Shown here: piece after piece, positions 4,592 to 6,146 of the stretch
How positions within the stretch are numbered: position 1 is the stretch's first letter
How the letters are laid out: each line of letters opens with the position of its first letter
Assembly: GCA_020052215.1 (NCBI GenBank)
Contig: JAGVPN010000248.1
Location: 1 to 6,146, forward strand
Reading direction: 5' to 3'
Origin: Syntrophobacterales bacterium
GTDB taxonomy: Bacteria; Desulfobacterota; Desulfobaccia; Desulfobaccales; 0-14-0-80-60-11
DNA: 6,146 bases
The notes under the pieces: generated by a model
The model's input: the letters and a program-made list of their open reading frames with translations, nothing else
Databases searched by the model: none
What the model was told of the DNA's origin: nothing
Program-made: the position numbers and the translations under genes

Positions 4592-5833
4592 ATGATGAGC
4601 AAAGGAGAGGCCGGGACTGGAAAAGCGGCAGGCCGGCCGGCGCTACGGCCGCGCCGCCGCGGCCTGGCCGCGATGCTAACCCTGGCGGTCCTGATGGCCA
4701 GCGCCGCCTGTGGCGACCGGAGCGCCTTCGTGCCGCCGCCGCCGCCCAAGGTCACGGTCAGTCAGCCGGTGACGCAGCCGGTGACCGATTACCTTGAATT
4801 CACGGGCAACACCCAGGCCATCAACACGGTGCAGCTCAAGGCCCGGGTGGAGGGCTACCTGGAAAAGGTCTTTTTCAAAGACGGCGACCGGGTCCAGAAA
4901 GGGCAACTGCTGTTTCTGATCCAGCAGAACACCTATGAAGCCAAACTCAAGCAGGCGGAGGCGGAGATTCTCTCCCAGAAGGCCAAACTCTTCCATGCCC
5001 AGACAGAATATGTGCGGTTCACCAAGCTGGTGAGCCAGAAGGCCGCGGCCCAGACGGATGTGGACAACTGGCTCTATCAGCGGGATGCGGCCCAGGCCGC
5101 GGTCATGTCCGCGGAGGCGCAGCGGGACCTGGCCCGGCTCAACCTGAGCTACACCAAGGTAACCTCGCCCTTCGACGGCCGCATCGGCCGCCGCCTGAAG
5201 GACCCCGGCAACCTGGTGGGCGCCGGCGAAGCCACCCTCCTGGCCGATGTCGACCAGATCGACCCCCTCTATGTCTACTTCACCATCAATGAACGAGACC
5301 TCCTGGATGTCACCCATGACACCAAGGAATCGGTGGGCACCATTATTCGCAAAGACATCCCCCTCTATCTCGGCCTGGCCAATGAGGAGGGCTATCCCCA
5401 CAAAGGCTACCTGGACTTCGCCAGCATCAGCCTCAACGCCACCACCGGCACCCTGACCCTCAGGGGAGTCTTTCCCAATCCCAAGGGCATGATGCTGCCG
5501 GGGCTGTTCGCCAAGCTGCGCGTACCGGTGACCCACGACAAGTCCGCCCTGCTGGTTCCCACCGTGGCCATCGGCTTCGACCAGTTGGGCCCCTACCTGT
5601 TGGCGGTGGACGACAAGAATGTCGTCCAGCGCCGGACCGTCAAACTCGGCGCCGAAGTCAAGGACCTGACCGTTATCACCGAAGGGGTGACCAGGGGTGA
5701 GTGGGTCATCACCAACGGGCTTCTCATGGCCATTCCGGGTAAACAGGTGACTCCCATCAAGGCCTCGGCTGCCAATTCGAAACCGCCACCGGCCCCGGCG
5801 CCCGGCGGGCAACTCAAGAAAGCCGCCCCATGA
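4592..5833 (+). CDS. RND efflux periplasmic adaptor (membrane-fusion) lipoprotein
   Basis: A 413-residue AcrA/MexA-type adaptor linking the inner-membrane pump to the outer-membrane channel. The N-terminus has a basic RPRRR region, the hydrophobic LAAMLTLAVLMASAA and probable lipid Cys40 followed by GD; the Ser at -3 of the lipobox is slightly atypical. Then come five consecutive prolines (47-51 region), which may make translation depend on EF-P. Domains in order: first beta-barrel/lipoyl half about 54-110 (ARVEGYLEKVFFKDGDRVQKG), alpha-helical hairpin about 112-185, second lipoyl half with SPFDGRIGRR (about 192-201), beta-barrel about 220-315 ending in LPGLFAKLRVPV, membrane-proximal domain about 320-392, and a Pro/Lys-rich tail. 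ATG 4592 is chosen for AGGTGG at 4580-4585; ATG 4577 lacks a site and ATG 4595 is also possible. It overlaps the pump gene by ATGA. Confidence 0.93.
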   Translation: MMSKGEAGTGKAAGRPALRPRRRGLAAMLTLAVLMASAACGDRSAFVPPPPPKVTVSQPVTQPVTDYLEFTGNTQAINTVQLKARVEGYLEKVFFKDGDRVQKGQLLFLIQQNTYEAKLKQAEAEILSQKAKLFHAQTEYVRFTKLVSQKAAAQTDVDNWLYQRDAAQAAVMSAEAQRDLARLNLSYTKVTSPFDGRIGRRLKDPGNLVGAGEATLLADVDQIDPLYVYFTINERDLLDVTHDTKESVGTIIRKDIPLYLGLANEEGYPHKGYLDFASISLNATTGTLTLRGVFPNPKGMMLPGLFAKLRVPVTHDKSALLVPTVAIGFDQLGPYLLAVDDKNVVQRRTVKLGAEVKDLTVITEGVTRGEWVITNGLLMAIPGKQVTPIKASAANSKPPPAPAPGGQLKKAAP

Positions 5834-6146
5834 TCTCCGAGTTTTTCATCGATCGGCCGATTTTCGCCAACGTCATCGCCATCGTCACCGTTATTCTGGG
5901 GCTGGTGTGCCTGTTCACCTTGCCCGTGGCGCAGTATCCCGAAATCGTGCCGCCCACCATCCAGGTGACCACCATGTATCCCGGGGCCAGCGCCGAGGTC
6001 ATCGCCAACACGGTGGGGATCCCCATCGAACAAGCGGTCAACGGCGTGGAAGGCTCCATCTACATGTCCTCCACCAGTTCCAGTTCCGGGAATTACACCC
6101 TCACCGTGACCTTCAACGTGGGCACCAATATCAATACGTCATTGAC
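5830..6146 (+). CDS. RND efflux inner-membrane pump, HAE1/AcrB family (5' part)
   Basis: The first 105 codons of a proton-driven multidrug exporter; the frame stays open to the window edge. A full family member is about 1,030-1,050 residues, so roughly a tenth is present. The start matches AcrB closely: FFIDRPIFA at 5-13, first transmembrane helix about 10-31 (ending LFTL), then LPVAQYPEIVPPTIQV (32-47) and YPGAS (51-55) entering the porter domain, IEQAVNGVEG (69-78) and YMSSTSSSSG (81-90). The ATG at 5830 shares four bases with the adaptor stop (ATGA) and has no strong Shine-Dalgarno, implying translational coupling. In AcrB the proton-relay Asp and Lys residues of helices 4 and 10 lie beyond this end, so activity cannot be judged here. 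Substrate unknown. Confidence 0.95.
   Translation, partial: MISEFFIDRPIFANVIAIVTVILGLVCLFTLPVAQYPEIVPPTIQVTTMYPGASAEVIANTVGIPIEQAVNGVEGSIYMSSTSSSSGNYTLTVTFNVGTNINTSL

Noticed and set aside
4676..5812. 378-residue minus-strand open frame opposite the adaptor gene
   Set aside because: The plus-strand frame encodes an unmistakable RND adaptor; the antisense product is low-complexity Gly/His/Val-rich and has no family features.
5830..6146. Truncated or broken pump gene
   Set aside because: The frame is intact and closely AcrB-like to the last base; it is cut only by the window edge.

Overview
The window is a GC-rich piece of a Gram-negative genome. An outer-membrane lipoprotein and a periplasmic adaptor, each with a lipobox, show that the host has two membranes. 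The small MPG-start DUF5320-type protein, the cysteine-free NirB-like flavoprotein and the dispersed palindromes fit an anaerobic or facultatively anaerobic environmental lineage such as Desulfobacterota. That placement is inference; there is no rRNA or other phylogenetic marker here.

Layout. Bases 1-286 hold no gene but contain several inverted repeats and a good sigma70-type promoter (159-188). This promoter serves a small DUF5320-like gene (287-556, +), whose start is fixed by a strong Shine-Dalgarno. Bases 557-726 separate convergent genes and contain a short hairpin with a U-tract on the minus strand, the probable end of the opposing transcript. Bases 727-2452 are a two-gene minus-strand unit: a pyridine-nucleotide/FAD oxidoreductase of the NirB / rubredoxin-reductase type, followed by a DUF5661-like protein. 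Bases 2453-2724 are a divergent intergenic region with candidate promoters for both directions.

From 2725 to the window end lies a tripartite RND efflux system on the plus strand: NodT-type outer-membrane factor, then a 274-base gap, then the membrane-fusion adaptor, then the start of the HAE1-type inner-membrane pump, which runs off the window. The pump gene overlaps the adaptor by ATGA and has no stop codon in the window. Together the three would form a proton-driven conduit exporting hydrophobic or amphiphilic compounds from the inner membrane/periplasm to the outside.

The least ordinary part is the gap inside the efflux locus (4318-4591). It holds a terminator-like hairpin just after the outer-membrane gene, four related CCAAG...CTTGG palindromes with centres 30, 28 and 30 bases apart, a separate perfect 28-base palindrome, and two mutually exclusive pairings around the adaptor ribosome-binding site. 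I see no phage, transposase, CRISPR array, tRNA or rRNA, and no convincing wholly new system; the genes belong to recognisable families.
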